From positions 2,356,001-2,420,000 of the forward strand of contig CP121313.1 in NCBI GenBank assembly GCA_043513815.1: a DNA stretch of 64,000 nt. The letters run 5' to 3'. The position numbers and the translations under genes were made by a program. Shown in pieces: positions 44,753 to 53,278 of this stretch (position 1 is the first letter of the stretch; the number at the start of each line of letters is the position of its first letter). The notes under the pieces were generated by a model. It was given only the letters and a program-made list of their open reading frames with translations. It made no database searches and was not told the origin of the DNA. This stretch comes from JANQIO01 sp043513815. Its GTDB lineage: Bacteria; Pseudomonadota; Gammaproteobacteria; Pseudomonadales; Halieaceae.

Positions 44753-46135
44753 ATGACTATGACCAGCGTGAGACACGCCGCCGTAGCGGGTCGCTTCTAC
44801 GCCGCAGATGCAAGGGTACTGCAGCGGGATATTGACGGCCTGCTCGCCGCGGCCAGCCCCCACACTGACGCCGCGCCCCCAAAGGTGCTGGTGGTGCCCC
44901 ACGCGGGCTACATCTACTCCGGACCGGTGGCCGCAAATGCCTTCCGCCTGCTGCAGGATCGGGCCCACGGCTACACCCGCGTTGTGCTGCTGGGGCCGGC
45001 TCACCGGGTGGGCTTCCGCGGCATTGCCGCCAGCAGTGCCGGCCACTACCGAACCCCCCTCGGCGACATTCCGCTGGACCAGGTTGCCCTTGAGAAAATT
45101 GCCGCGCTGCCGGGTGTGCACACCCGCGACGAGGCCCATGCCCCGGAACACAGCCTTGAGGTTCACCTGCCTTTCCTGCAAAGAATCCTGGGGCAGTTTC
45201 AACTGCTACCGCTGGTGGTGGGCGATGCCCCGCCGGAACAGGTGGCCGCTGTGATCGAGGCACTGTGGGGTGGCCCGGAAACCCTGCTGTTGATCAGCTC
45301 TGATCTCAGCCATTTCCTCGATTACGACACGGCGCGGGCCCGGGACGCCAATACCGCCAGTCGCATTGAAGCGCTGGAGACAAACCTGCGCAGCGAAGAA
45401 GCCTGTGGCTGCCGTCCTCTGAACGGCCTGCTATCGGTCCTGAAGCAACGCAGACTGACGCTGCAACGCCTCGCCATGAACAACTCCGGCGACACCGCGG
45501 GCGATCGCGACCGGGTGGTGGGCTATGGCGCCTGGAGCGTCGTCGATACGCCTGATTCGAGATCAGCCGATGACGATACATCACTGGACCTGGTCCAGCG
45601 ACAGCAGCTGCTACACCTGGCCCGGCTCGCCATTGGGCAACGTATTGCAGGGCAAGGGAATCTCGACGTGGCGCTGGCGCACTATGACCCAGCCCTGCGT
45701 GTGCAGCGCGGCAGTTTCGTGACGCTGAACCTCGCCGGCACCCTGCGCGGCTGTATCGGCAGCCTGACTGCGACGCGGCCGCTGCTGGTCGACGTGCTGC
45801 ACAACGCCGGTGCCGCCGCCTTCCAGGATCCACGCTTCAAGCCCCTTGGCGCTGCGGAGTATCCCCGAATCGATATCCATATCTCCGTGCTGAACCCGGC
45901 ACGCCCCCTCCCCGTCAAATCTCGCGCCGAACTACTGGACAGGCTGGAGCCCGGTGTTCACGGCCTTATTGTGCAGGAAGGCAGCAAGCGCGCGACCTAT
46001 CTGCCGAGCGTCTGGGCCAAGCTGCCGGACCCGGAGCAGTTCGTCAGCGAGCTGCGAGCCAAAGCAGGCCTCCCGCGCGCCGGCTGGTCTGCAGATACGG
46101 CCGTATCGATCTACACGACCTGCGAGTTCAGCTAA
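44753..46135 (+). CDS. AmmeMemoRadiSam proteins B and A fused (MEMO + AMMECR1)
   Basis: Predicted 460 residues. The N-terminal part (about 1-270) is a MEMO-like domain, with PHAGYIYSGPVAANAF, LGPAHRVGFRGIA and PEHSLEVHLPFLQ, a fold related to class III extradiol dioxygenases with a His-based metal site; LISSDLSHFLDYD supplies another His. The C-terminal part (about 285-455) is AMMECR1-like, with GSFVTLNLAGTLRGCIGSL and AAFQDPRFKPL and the conserved Leu-Arg-Gly-Cys-Ile-Gly core. In many genomes these are separate genes (amrB and amrA); here they are one. The biochemical role of the system is not established. ATG at 44753 or 44759 starts the protein. Confidence 0.9.
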   Translation: MTMTSVRHAAVAGRFYAADARVLQRDIDGLLAAASPHTDAAPPKVLVVPHAGYIYSGPVAANAFRLLQDRAHGYTRVVLLGPAHRVGFRGIAASSAGHYRTPLGDIPLDQVALEKIAALPGVHTRDEAHAPEHSLEVHLPFLQRILGQFQLLPLVVGDAPPEQVAAVIEALWGGPETLLLISSDLSHFLDYDTARARDANTASRIEALETNLRSEEACGCRPLNGLLSVLKQRRLTLQRLAMNNSGDTAGDRDRVVGYGAWSVVDTPDSRSADDDTSLDLVQRQQLLHLARLAIGQRIAGQGNLDVALAHYDPALRVQRGSFVTLNLAGTLRGCIGSLTATRPLLVDVLHNAGAAAFQDPRFKPLGAAEYPRIDIHISVLNPARPLPVKSRAELLDRLEPGVHGLIVQEGSKRATYLPSVWAKLPDPEQFVSELRAKAGLPRAGWSADTAVSIYTTCEFS

Positions 46136-46214
46136 GCGCATCTCAACGCCGCCTCGGACCGCCACCCTGATACAAGTCAGGTAATGGCTATCTCGACACT
46201 GCTATAGTGATGGC

Positions 46215-47564
46215 ATGATCTGTCGAAAGTCGGCGGTTAGCCGACGAATCCCGGGGCGCATCCTGCTGGCCACCCTGCTGGCAGTTGTTCTGTGGCCCTC
46301 ACAGGGCCTTGCCCAGGCAGCGCCACCGCTGGATGCCATCTGGGTGCTGGAGCTGGACGGTGCCGTCGGGCCCGCTACCAGTGACTACCTGGTACGCGGC
46401 CTTGAGAAAGCGCGAGATGCCGAAGCGCGGCTGGTGATTATTCGCATGAATACCCCTGGCGGCCTGGACGGCGCCATGCGCGACATCATCGAAGCGATTC
46501 TCGCCTCGCCGGTCCCGGTCGCCAGTTACGTCGCGCCCCAGGGCGCACGGGCCGCCAGCGCCGGGACCTATATCCTCTACGCCTCGCACATTGCCGCCAT
46601 GGCACCGGCGACCAATCTGGGCGCCGCCACCCCTGTTCCCCTGGGCTCGGCCTCCCCCACCACCGATGAGGGTGAAGAAACACCGAAGGGCGACGACGGG
46701 GCTATGAACCGCAAAATGGTCAATGATGCCGCCGCCTATATCCGCGGGCTGGCCAGGCTTCGCGGGCGCAATGCCGAATGGGCAGAACTGGCAGTGCGAG
46801 ACGCTGTCAGCCTGTCTTCCGAAGAGGCCCTGGCAGAAAACGTCGTGGATATCCTGGCGCATAACCTGCAGGACCTGCTGCTTCAGGTGGAGGGCCGAAC
46901 GGTAGAGATCGGCGCTGACGAGCGTGTACTGACGCTGGAGGGCGCTGCGCTGTTTGAAGCGGGCCCCGACTGGCGCACCGAGTTTCTGAGCATCATCACC
47001 AACCCCAGCCTGGTGCTGATACTGGGCATGATCGGCTTTTACGGCATCATACTCGAATTCTACAACCCGGGCGCGCTGGTGCCCGGTACCGTCGGCGTCA
47101 TCTGCCTTTTGCTGGCCGGCTATGCGCTGCAGCTACTGCCGGTGAACTACGCGGGCCTGGCGCTACTGGTACTCGGCATCGCCCTGATGGCAGCGGAAGC
47201 CATCTCACCCAGTTTCGGCATTCTCGGGGCCGGCGGCCTCGCGGCATTCATGTTTGGCGGCATCATACTGTTTGATACTGATGTCGAGGCCTTTCAGTTG
47301 GGCTGGCCGCTGCTGGCCGCCGTCGGCGTTTCCGGCGCGGCCTTTATCATTATCACCATCTCCATCGCCATGCGTATGCGCCATCAAGCGGTCACCACAG
47401 GCGTGGAGCAGTTGATCGGCGACCATGCGATCGCCCTGGACAATGCTCAGGTGCGGGCCCACGGTGAGATCTGGCAAGCCCAGTGCAGCGAACCGTTGAA
47501 TGCCGGTGACCGGGTGGTCGTGAGAGCCATCGATGGCCTTAAATTGATCGTTGAGAAGGAGTAA
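46215..47564 (+). CDS. NfeD-family membrane serine protease (ClpP class)
   Basis: Predicted 449 residues: a signal peptide (about 1-34, ending near GLAQAAP), a ClpP-like protease domain with LVIIRMNTPGGL, the nucleophile Ser in RAASAGTYI (about residue 114), and the general-base Lys in MNRKMVND, then four to five spans (about 255-400) and a C-terminal OB-fold NfeDC domain. Such proteases pair with a slipin/stomatin and trim its C-terminus or regulate membrane quality. The slipin gene follows five bases after the stop, as expected. A non-conserved acidic loop (TTDEGEETPKGDDG) is inserted near residue 155. Confidence 0.93.
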   Translation: MICRKSAVSRRIPGRILLATLLAVVLWPSQGLAQAAPPLDAIWVLELDGAVGPATSDYLVRGLEKARDAEARLVIIRMNTPGGLDGAMRDIIEAILASPVPVASYVAPQGARAASAGTYILYASHIAAMAPATNLGAATPVPLGSASPTTDEGEETPKGDDGAMNRKMVNDAAAYIRGLARLRGRNAEWAELAVRDAVSLSSEEALAENVVDILAHNLQDLLLQVEGRTVEIGADERVLTLEGAALFEAGPDWRTEFLSIITNPSLVLILGMIGFYGIILEFYNPGALVPGTVGVICLLLAGYALQLLPVNYAGLALLVLGIALMAAEAISPSFGILGAGGLAAFMFGGIILFDTDVEAFQLGWPLLAAVGVSGAAFIIITISIAMRMRHQAVTTGVEQLIGDHAIALDNAQVRAHGEIWQAQCSEPLNAGDRVVVRAIDGLKLIVEKE

Positions 47565-47569
47565 CGCCC

Positions 47570-48319
47570 ATGGACCTGTACTGGCCGGTCATACTGCTGT
47601 TTGTCATTGCCATCCTGTTCTATACCTTTCGGATACTGCGAGAGTACGAGCGCGGGATCATCTTTTTCCTGGGACGGTTCCAGAAGGTCAAGGGACCGGG
47701 GCTGATAGTTGTTATCCCGGGCATCCAGCAGATGGTCAAGGTCGACCTGCGCACCCTGGTCTACGATGTGCCCACCCAGGACGTGATTTCCCGGGACAAC
47801 GTATCGGTGAAGGTCAGCGCAGTCATCTACTTCCGGGTGGTAGACCCGGAGCGCGCTATCATCAATGTCGAAGATTATTTTGAAGCCACCGCCCAGCTGG
47901 CCCAGACCACCCTTCGCTCCATACTCGGCCAACACGAACTTGACGACATGCTGGCCCAGCGCGACAAACTCAACCAGGGCATCCAGCTGCTGCTGGACGA
48001 ACAGACCGAGTCCTGGGGCATCAAGGTCATCAACGTCGAAATCAAGCACGTGGATCTCGACGAGAGCATGATTCGCGCTATTGCCAAGCAGGCTGAGGCC
48101 GAGCGCGAGCGACGCGCCAAGGTCATCCACGCCGAAGGGGAAATGCAGGCCTCAGCCAAACTGCTGGAGGCGGCGGAGACACTGTCGAAGCAGAGTCAGG
48201 CGCTGCAACTGCGCTATATGCAGACGCTCACGGAATTGTCGCGAGACCGCAGCTCCATGATCGTATTCCCTTTGCCCATCGAACTGCTGGACAGCTTCAT
48301 GAAGAAGGAGAAAGACTAG
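47570..48319 (+). CDS. Slipin (stomatin/prohibitin family)
   Basis: Predicted 249 residues with an N-terminal membrane hairpin (about 3-25), an SPFH domain (RILREYERGIIFFLGRFQKVKGPGL onward) and a C-terminal coiled coil rich in Glu/Ala/Arg (about 165-215). It is cotranscribed with the NfeD protease. Slipins oligomerise in membrane microdomains. Its last 23 bases overlap the 3' end of the convergent gene 48297-48698. Confidence 0.93.
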   Translation: MDLYWPVILLFVIAILFYTFRILREYERGIIFFLGRFQKVKGPGLIVVIPGIQQMVKVDLRTLVYDVPTQDVISRDNVSVKVSAVIYFRVVDPERAIINVEDYFEATAQLAQTTLRSILGQHELDDMLAQRDKLNQGIQLLLDEQTESWGIKVINVEIKHVDLDESMIRAIAKQAEAERERRAKVIHAEGEMQASAKLLEAAETLSKQSQALQLRYMQTLTELSRDRSSMIVFPLPIELLDSFMKKEKD

Positions 48320-48698
48320 CCGGCGCGGGACGCAGCAGCAGCCACCAACAGAGGAACAGCAGGCAAAACGTCTCGTAGCTCATCGCGAACACCGTGTAGC
48401 CGCTGAAATCGCCATGCATCAGCCCCAGGCTGACGCGCACCACCGCCAGTCCGGCGAAGATGAACAGCAGTGCCGTCAGGGCTACCTGCTCAAAGGGTTT
48501 ACGCAGCAGCCCCATCAGGCACAACACGCCCACCGCCACCTGTAGTCCGCCATACATCGCCTGTAGCTCAATAGTGCCGGTGATGCTGGTCGCCTTTACG
48601 CCCGCCGCTCCGGCCAGCATGCCGGGGCTTACCAGGCAGTAAAGACCGTAGGGTATGAACAACAGGACCTGCAGCCCCAGGAATACGCGTGCCATCAT
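48297..48698 (-). CDS. Four-span membrane protein of unknown function (DUF4345-like)
   Basis: Predicted 133 residues with four hydrophobic segments (about 5-24, 40-62, 72-92, 103-121). The layout resembles small DUF4345-type membrane proteins, but the match is by shape, not by a recognised motif. The ATG at 48698 overlaps the stop of the upstream dehydratase-like gene; a second ATG at 48695 is adjacent. It is the last gene of a minus-strand trio (49769 to 48297). Confidence 0.65.
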   Translation of the reverse strand: MMARVFLGLQVLLFIPYGLYCLVSPGMLAGAAGVKATSITGTIELQAMYGGLQVAVGVLCLMGLLRKPFEQVALTALLFIFAGLAVVRVSLGLMHGDFSGYTVFAMSYETFCLLFLCWWLLLRPAPASLSPSS

Positions 48699-49513
48699 TC
48701 TTCTGCCTCCGCAGTCATGGCCACCGCCCCCTCCGGGCGATAGGCCGCTAGTGAAATACTCGTGTCGCCGAGTGTTCCCCGCAGTCTAACAAGGTCCCCA
48801 CAAAACAGCGGGGCGCGGGCGCGAAACGCAAAACGGCTGACCGACGGGTTGGCGCCGGTGGCCAATCCGGCCAGCAGCAGGGCCGTCAAAGGCCCGTGCA
48901 CCACAGTGCCGGGATAGCCCTCTATATCGCGAGCATAGTCGGCATCATAGTGGATGCGATGGCCATTGAAGGTCAGTGCTGAAAAACGAAACAGCAACGC
49001 AGAATCAGTCTCCAGGTCCTGAGCCAGGTCTGCGTCGGGCACCGCTACCAGAGCACCCTTGTGCAGGGCTTGCTGCGAACCCGTGCGGGCAGGAAGGTAC
49101 ATAAAGTCACGCTCTTCCTCTATACACAGTTCATCGCGCTGGTAGTACTGGTAGCCGACTGTCAGCAGCGTCATGCTCCCGTCAATGCCCTGCTTCTGTT
49201 CACGCCGCAACACCCGTTCCACCAGGCTGGCGGGGGTCCTGAGCTGCAGCTTGCGGTGCAGCTGGCAGCGGGCGCCGACAAACATGCGGCGCGGCTGTTC
49301 AATAGCGGGAAAAAAACTGCCGGTACGCGCGTGGCCGTCCGGACCTTGAAGGGCCCGCTCCGGAGTCTCGAGGAAATACAGCCAATGCCACAGCAACGGC
49401 AGGCCCAGCACCGGCGCTTCACCTGCCAGCCCAAGACTGGCGTGCAGGGCCATGGCGGGCCACGGGTCCAGCAGTGACCGGATTTCCCGGCTGGCGTCAG
49501 TCAGTGCGTTCAC
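48695..49513 (-). CDS. MaoC/HTD2-type hydratase (mesaconyl-C4-CoA hydratase-like)
   Basis: Predicted 272 residues of the double hot-dog HTD2/mesaconyl-CoA hydratase type. FVGARCQLHRKLQLR and the C-terminal half with RIHYDADYARDIEGYPGTVVHGPLTALLLAG contain the hydratase-like signature Asp...His (hydratase-2 motif). Homologues hydrate enoyl-CoA or mesaconyl-CoA thioesters, as in the 3-hydroxypropionate bicycle of Chloroflexus. The start is GTG at 49513. It overlaps the upstream small gene by 17 bases and the downstream membrane gene by four. Whether it works with the adjacent dehydratase-like enzyme is only suggested by proximity. Confidence 0.78.
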   Translation of the reverse strand: MNALTDASREIRSLLDPWPAMALHASLGLAGEAPVLGLPLLWHWLYFLETPERALQGPDGHARTGSFFPAIEQPRRMFVGARCQLHRKLQLRTPASLVERVLRREQKQGIDGSMTLLTVGYQYYQRDELCIEEERDFMYLPARTGSQQALHKGALVAVPDADLAQDLETDSALLFRFSALTFNGHRIHYDADYARDIEGYPGTVVHGPLTALLLAGLATGANPSVSRFAFRARAPLFCGDLVRLRGTLGDTSISLAAYRPEGAVAMTAEAEE

Positions 49514-49769
49514 CGTGCACGCCTATCGCCTGCTTCATGTGGAACATATGAAATACGCCGAACAGGAACACATTCAGCGTATGCCATGCAGGATGCCCGG
49601 GTGCCTCGGCGATAGTCCTGCGAAACAGGAAGCACTCAACCGCATGGGCAATGGCGAGTGCAGCCAATATACCCGTGCTGAGATTCGCTTCCAGCGTCAG
49701 GGGCCGGGTAATGGCCAGATAGGCCAGGAAGCTGTATAAAAGAAGTGCAAACACTTTGATGGCGATCAC
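49497..49769 (-). CDS. Small three-span membrane protein
   Basis: Predicted 90 residues from a GTG at 49769 (VIAIKVFALLLYSFL), because no ATG is available before the first span. About three hydrophobic segments are present, with an HxxHxK-like MFHMKQ stretch near the C-terminus. The open frame continues upstream to 49988, but that part is a low-complexity region encoded by the 12-bp repeat and is unlikely to be translated. No family is assigned. It is first in the unit with the hydratase. Confidence 0.55.
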   Translation of the reverse strand: MIAIKVFALLLYSFLAYLAITRPLTLEANLSTGILAALAIAHAVECFLFRRTIAEAPGHPAWHTLNVFLFGVFHMFHMKQAIGVHGERTD

Positions 49770-49785
49770 CGACAAGGCCCTTTTT

Positions 49786-49821
49786 TTGTTTGGATGCTTG
49801 TTTGGATGCTTGTTTGGATAG
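49786..49821. repeat. Three 12-bp direct repeats upstream of two divergent genes
   Basis: TTGTTTGGATGC occurs at 49786-49797 and 49798-49809, followed by TTGTTTGGATAG at 49810-49821: two perfect copies and one with two changes at the end. They lie in the AT-rich, non-coding stretch between the start of the small membrane gene (49769, minus) and the dehydratase-like gene (49958, plus). Such repeats can be regulator-binding iterons or slippage products. Confidence 0.85.
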
Positions 49822-49957
49822 TCGTTCGGTCTTTTAGTTTCGATGTCTATTTTGGTTCTTATTTTAGTGGTTCTAAGGTGATTGGCTTTCGCGTGCCAAT
49901 CCAGTGTAGCAGGCTGAAATAGCCGGGCAGAACCTCGCCAGCAGGAGAATTCACACC

Positions 49958-51511
49958 ATGAGCGAGCAAACCGCCGCAATCTCGCCACCCGCCACGGGCC
50001 CGGGGCTGGAAGCCACCGCGGGTGCAGAGGAGCGCTGGAGTCTGTTCCAGCAGCGCCTGGAAACGCCGGAGGATTATATCGAGAGCCTGCGGGGACGCGG
50101 GCTCAGGGTCTACCTGTTTGGCGAACAGGTGGCAGAACCCGTCGATCACCCCATGATCAGGCCATCGATCAATGCCCTGGCCGCCTCCTACCAGCTGGCG
50201 CAGGAGGACCCGGACCTGGCCACCGCGGAGTCGCCGTACACGGGCACCCGTATCAATCGCTTCCTGCACATCCCCACCAGCCCGGACGACCTTGTCAGCA
50301 AGAACCGCATGCAGCGCCGCATGGGCCAGATCACCGGCACCTGCTTCCAGCGATGCGCCGGCCTTGACTGCCTTTCGGTCATGCACTCGCTGACCTACGA
50401 TATCGACCAGGCCCACGGCACCGAATACCACAGCCGCTTCCTGAAAATGCTGGAGGGTTTGCAGCGTCACAATCTGATCCTCGCCGCGGGCATGACCGAC
50501 CCCAAGGGAGATCGCAGCAAAGCCCCCCATGAGCAGGCCGATCCGGACATGTTCATGCGGGTGGTGGACCGGAACGAGCGTGGTCTCTATGTATCGGGCG
50601 CCAAGGCGCACATGACCGGCGGCCTGAACTCTCACTGGGTCATGGTGATGCCCACCATGCGCCTGTCGGAAGCTGATCGCGACTACGCGGTGATCGGTGC
50701 GGTGCCGCTGCAGACACCTGGTCTCAGCTTTATCTATGGCCGCCAGTCCTGCGACACCCGCTCCATGGAAGGTGGTGAAATCGACCAGGGCAACGCCCGC
50801 TATTCCGGCCAGGAAGTGCTGGCGGTGTTTGACCGGGTGTTCATTCCCTGGGAGCACGTGTTCATGGACGGCGAATGGGAGTTCGCCAGTCTGCTGGTAG
50901 AGCGCTTCACTGATTATCACCGCGCCAGCTACGTCTGCAAGACGGGACTGGGTGATGTGATGGTCGGCGCCGCGGCCACCATTGCCGAGTACAACGGCGT
51001 CGAGTCAGCCTCTCATATCAAGGACAAGTTGGTGGAAATGGTCCATCTCAACGAGACCATTTTTTCATCGGGCATCGCCTCCTCGCACCAGGCCTATGAA
51101 CTGGCCTCGGGCGCCTGGATCAACGACGGCATGCTGTCAAACGTCTGCAAGCACAACGTTACCCGCTTTCCCTACGAGATCTCGCGACTGGCGCAGGACC
51201 TGGCGGGCGGCCTGATGGTCACCCTGCCCTCCGAAAAAGACTTCGAGGCCAGCGACACTGGCGAACTGCTGGAACGATTCTTCAAGGGCCGCGACGACAT
51301 TCCCACCGAGGACCGGGTGCGCATACTGCGGCTGATCGAAAACATGACACTGGGCAGAAATGCTGTGGGCTATCTCACAGAATCACTGCATGGGGCTGGC
51401 TCTCCACAGGCCCAGCGCATACAAATATTGCGCCATATGAATGTGGATGATAAAAAGCGTCATGCTCGCAAACTGGCTGGCATCATCGCCACCGACGCGG
51501 ACGCCAACTGA
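49958..51511 (+). CDS. 4-hydroxybutyryl-CoA dehydratase/HpaB-type family enzyme
   Basis: Predicted 517 residues of the HpaB/acyl-CoA dehydrogenase-like fold. Conserved VSGAKAHMTGGLNSHWVMVMPT and the C-terminal RIQILRHMN match 4-hydroxybutyryl-CoA dehydratase (AbfD), which uses FAD and a [4Fe-4S] cluster. In AbfD the cluster is held by Cys99, Cys103, His292 and Cys299. Here Cys129 and Cys133 (CFQRC) match the first pair; His321 and Cys327 fall near the second pair but with one residue less between them. HpaB hydroxylases lack these cysteines. So AbfD is the better call, with cluster binding uncertain. AbfD enzymes are oxygen-sensitive, notable in a presumed aerobe. ATG at 49958 has AGGAG upstream. 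Confidence 0.83.
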   Translation: MSEQTAAISPPATGPGLEATAGAEERWSLFQQRLETPEDYIESLRGRGLRVYLFGEQVAEPVDHPMIRPSINALAASYQLAQEDPDLATAESPYTGTRINRFLHIPTSPDDLVSKNRMQRRMGQITGTCFQRCAGLDCLSVMHSLTYDIDQAHGTEYHSRFLKMLEGLQRHNLILAAGMTDPKGDRSKAPHEQADPDMFMRVVDRNERGLYVSGAKAHMTGGLNSHWVMVMPTMRLSEADRDYAVIGAVPLQTPGLSFIYGRQSCDTRSMEGGEIDQGNARYSGQEVLAVFDRVFIPWEHVFMDGEWEFASLLVERFTDYHRASYVCKTGLGDVMVGAAATIAEYNGVESASHIKDKLVEMVHLNETIFSSGIASSHQAYELASGAWINDGMLSNVCKHNVTRFPYEISRLAQDLAGGLMVTLPSEKDFEASDTGELLERFFKGRDDIPTEDRVRILRLIENMTLGRNAVGYLTESLHGAGSPQAQRIQILRHMNVDDKKRHARKLAGIIATDADAN

Positions 51512-51544
51512 ACTCCCCGACAGGCTAATAGTGAGGTAAACGCT

Positions 51545-52138
51545 GTGAGGCGCTGGTTTGCCCGCGCGCTGCTGAGCGCGCTGGGCTGGAAAATTGAAGG
51601 GGCAAAGCCCCTGCACCACAAGTATGTGCTGATCGCGGCGCCCCACACCTCAAACTGGGATTTTCCGCTGATGATTCTGTTCGCCTGGGCATTCGATATC
51701 CGCATCAACTGGATGGGCAAGCACAGCCTTTTCAAGCCGCCCTGCGGCTGGATCATGCGGGCCCTGGGCGGTGTGCCAATCCAGCGGCGCAGCAGCAACA
51801 ACGTAGTCGACTCCATGGTAGAGACCTTTGCCGAGAGCGATGAACTAGTGCTGGTGGTGCCTACTGAGGGTACCCGAATCCGCACAGAATTCTGGAAGTC
51901 CGGTTTCTACCATATCGCTCGCGGTGCCGACGTGCCGATCGTGCCGTCCTACCTGGACTATGGCCAGAAGCGAGGCGGCTTTGGCCCTGCCCTGCCCATG
52001 AGTGGCGACATCAGTCGTGATATGGCATTACTGCGGGGTTTCTACGCGCCCATGAAGGGCCTATATCCGGACCAGTTCGGACCGGTACGACTGCCTGAGG
52101 AAGAAGCCCGGGACGAGCCCCGTCGCGCTGCTTCCTGA
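51545..52138 (+). CDS. 1-acyl-sn-glycerol-3-phosphate acyltransferase (PlsC family)
   Basis: Predicted 197 residues. The acyltransferase motif is HTSNWDFP (HxxxxD at about 36-41) and a later GVPIQRRSSNN segment, typical of the short PlsC-like proteins that acylate lysophospholipids. It starts at GTG 51545 with GAGGT upstream, 33 bases after the dehydratase-like gene, so they may share a transcript. A second, longer PlsC-type gene lies at 53271-54002. Substrate is not determinable here. Confidence 0.87.
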   Translation: MRRWFARALLSALGWKIEGAKPLHHKYVLIAAPHTSNWDFPLMILFAWAFDIRINWMGKHSLFKPPCGWIMRALGGVPIQRRSSNNVVDSMVETFAESDELVLVVPTEGTRIRTEFWKSGFYHIARGADVPIVPSYLDYGQKRGGFGPALPMSGDISRDMALLRGFYAPMKGLYPDQFGPVRLPEEEARDEPRRAAS

Positions 52139-52141
52139 CAC

Positions 52142-53278
52142 TCAGTTACTGGCGCTATAGCGCACTTCCGCCAGTTCCCCGGGCAGGACGATCGCGAGGA
52201 AGTCCTGGGCCCGTTCACGATCATTGTCATCCGTTGCAAAGCGACTATCGAAGAACGCCCTCACCACCAGCGCCGTAATCATGTGCTGGCGCATCGGGTT
52301 CATGGCTTCCGGCAGCGGATCCATCTGGCACAATTCGTTGGGGGCGTCGTAGTTGATGCCCTGCTCAGCAGTTCCCAGCTCATCCAGCCAGAACTCCTCG
52401 GTATCATCCTCGATATTCTGCTCGACGATATAGCAGCCCAGGGCATCGGGGTTGGACATGAAGCGCAGCGGGGTGGCTTGTCCGGAGAAGCCCGTGTGGG
52501 AGCCTTTCAGGACTGTCACCAATTGTGAATCTGGCACCTTGTCCAGCACCGGGGCGGCGTTGCTGTCAAAGGGCACCAGAGCGTCGATGTCGCCACCCAG
52601 CATCAGGAACGGCACTTCGCGGTGCTCGAAAAAGCGCGACAAAAACTGCCCCGTCGGACCAGCAATGGACAGCGCAGCACCGACTCTCTCGTCTCCCATT
52701 TGCGGGTGGAATGCCACCAGGGTAGATGTCATGCCGCCCAGGGAAATACCGGTCACACCTATTCGGCGCTCATCAATCATACGCCACAGTGGGCTGTCGG
52801 CGTTGACCGAATAGGCCAGCAGCTGGTCAATCAGGAAACTGACATCACCCGGCTGGTTGACGATATCGCGCACCCAGGGACGGTCGGGGGCATAGCTGTT
52901 GGTCAGCGGAAAGTTGGCCGCTACCACCACGTAACCATGGCTGGCCAGATGCTCGCCGAGGTAGGCGCCACCGCGACGGTTGGAGGAAAACCCGTGGCTG
53001 TAGACAATAAGGGGAAAGGGGCCGCCCTCGTAGCTGGACGGATGCCAAACTGTAGCCACCAACTCGCGCCGGTCGGAACCTTCAAAGCTTCCATGTGCAG
53101 GGCTGGGACGACTGCTGTCGACAAAGGTCTCGTCAAAGCTCACAACGCGGAATGGGCCAGGCGCAAGCCGTGCAGCACTGATGCTGCCCTCCGGCAGGGG
53201 TTCGGGTTGTTTGCCAAAGGCCAGCACCAGGCCCGAGGCCACCAGCAGGGCCAGTAGAATCAGCAGCAATTTACGCAT
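52142..53278 (-). CDS. Alpha/beta hydrolase with N-terminal anchor (PAF-acetylhydrolase/dienelactone type)
   Basis: Predicted 378 residues with a hydrophobic N-terminus (about 1-21) acting as a signal anchor. The alpha/beta hydrolase core contains FPLIVYSHGFSSNRRG (oxyanion region) and the nucleophile elbow IGVTGISLGGMTST; a candidate catalytic His is in KGSHTGFS. Known relatives hydrolyse esters or phospholipids. It is located after plsC on the minus strand with an eight-base overlap. Substrate unknown. Confidence 0.85.
   Translation of the reverse strand: MRKLLLILLALLVASGLVLAFGKQPEPLPEGSISAARLAPGPFRVVSFDETFVDSSRPSPAHGSFEGSDRRELVATVWHPSSYEGGPFPLIVYSHGFSSNRRGGAYLGEHLASHGYVVVAANFPLTNSYAPDRPWVRDIVNQPGDVSFLIDQLLAYSVNADSPLWRMIDERRIGVTGISLGGMTSTLVAFHPQMGDERVGAALSIAGPTGQFLSRFFEHREVPFLMLGGDIDALVPFDSNAAPVLDKVPDSQLVTVLKGSHTGFSGQATPLRFMSNPDALGCYIVEQNIEDDTEEFWLDELGTAEQGINYDAPNELCQMDPLPEAMNPMRQHMITALVVRAFFDSRFATDDNDRERAQDFLAIVLPGELAEVRYSASN

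Noticed and set aside
49770..49988. N-terminal extension of the small membrane gene to 49988
   Set aside because: It would translate the repeat region (PNKHPNKHPNK) and the dehydratase leader; the membrane protein is complete from 49769.
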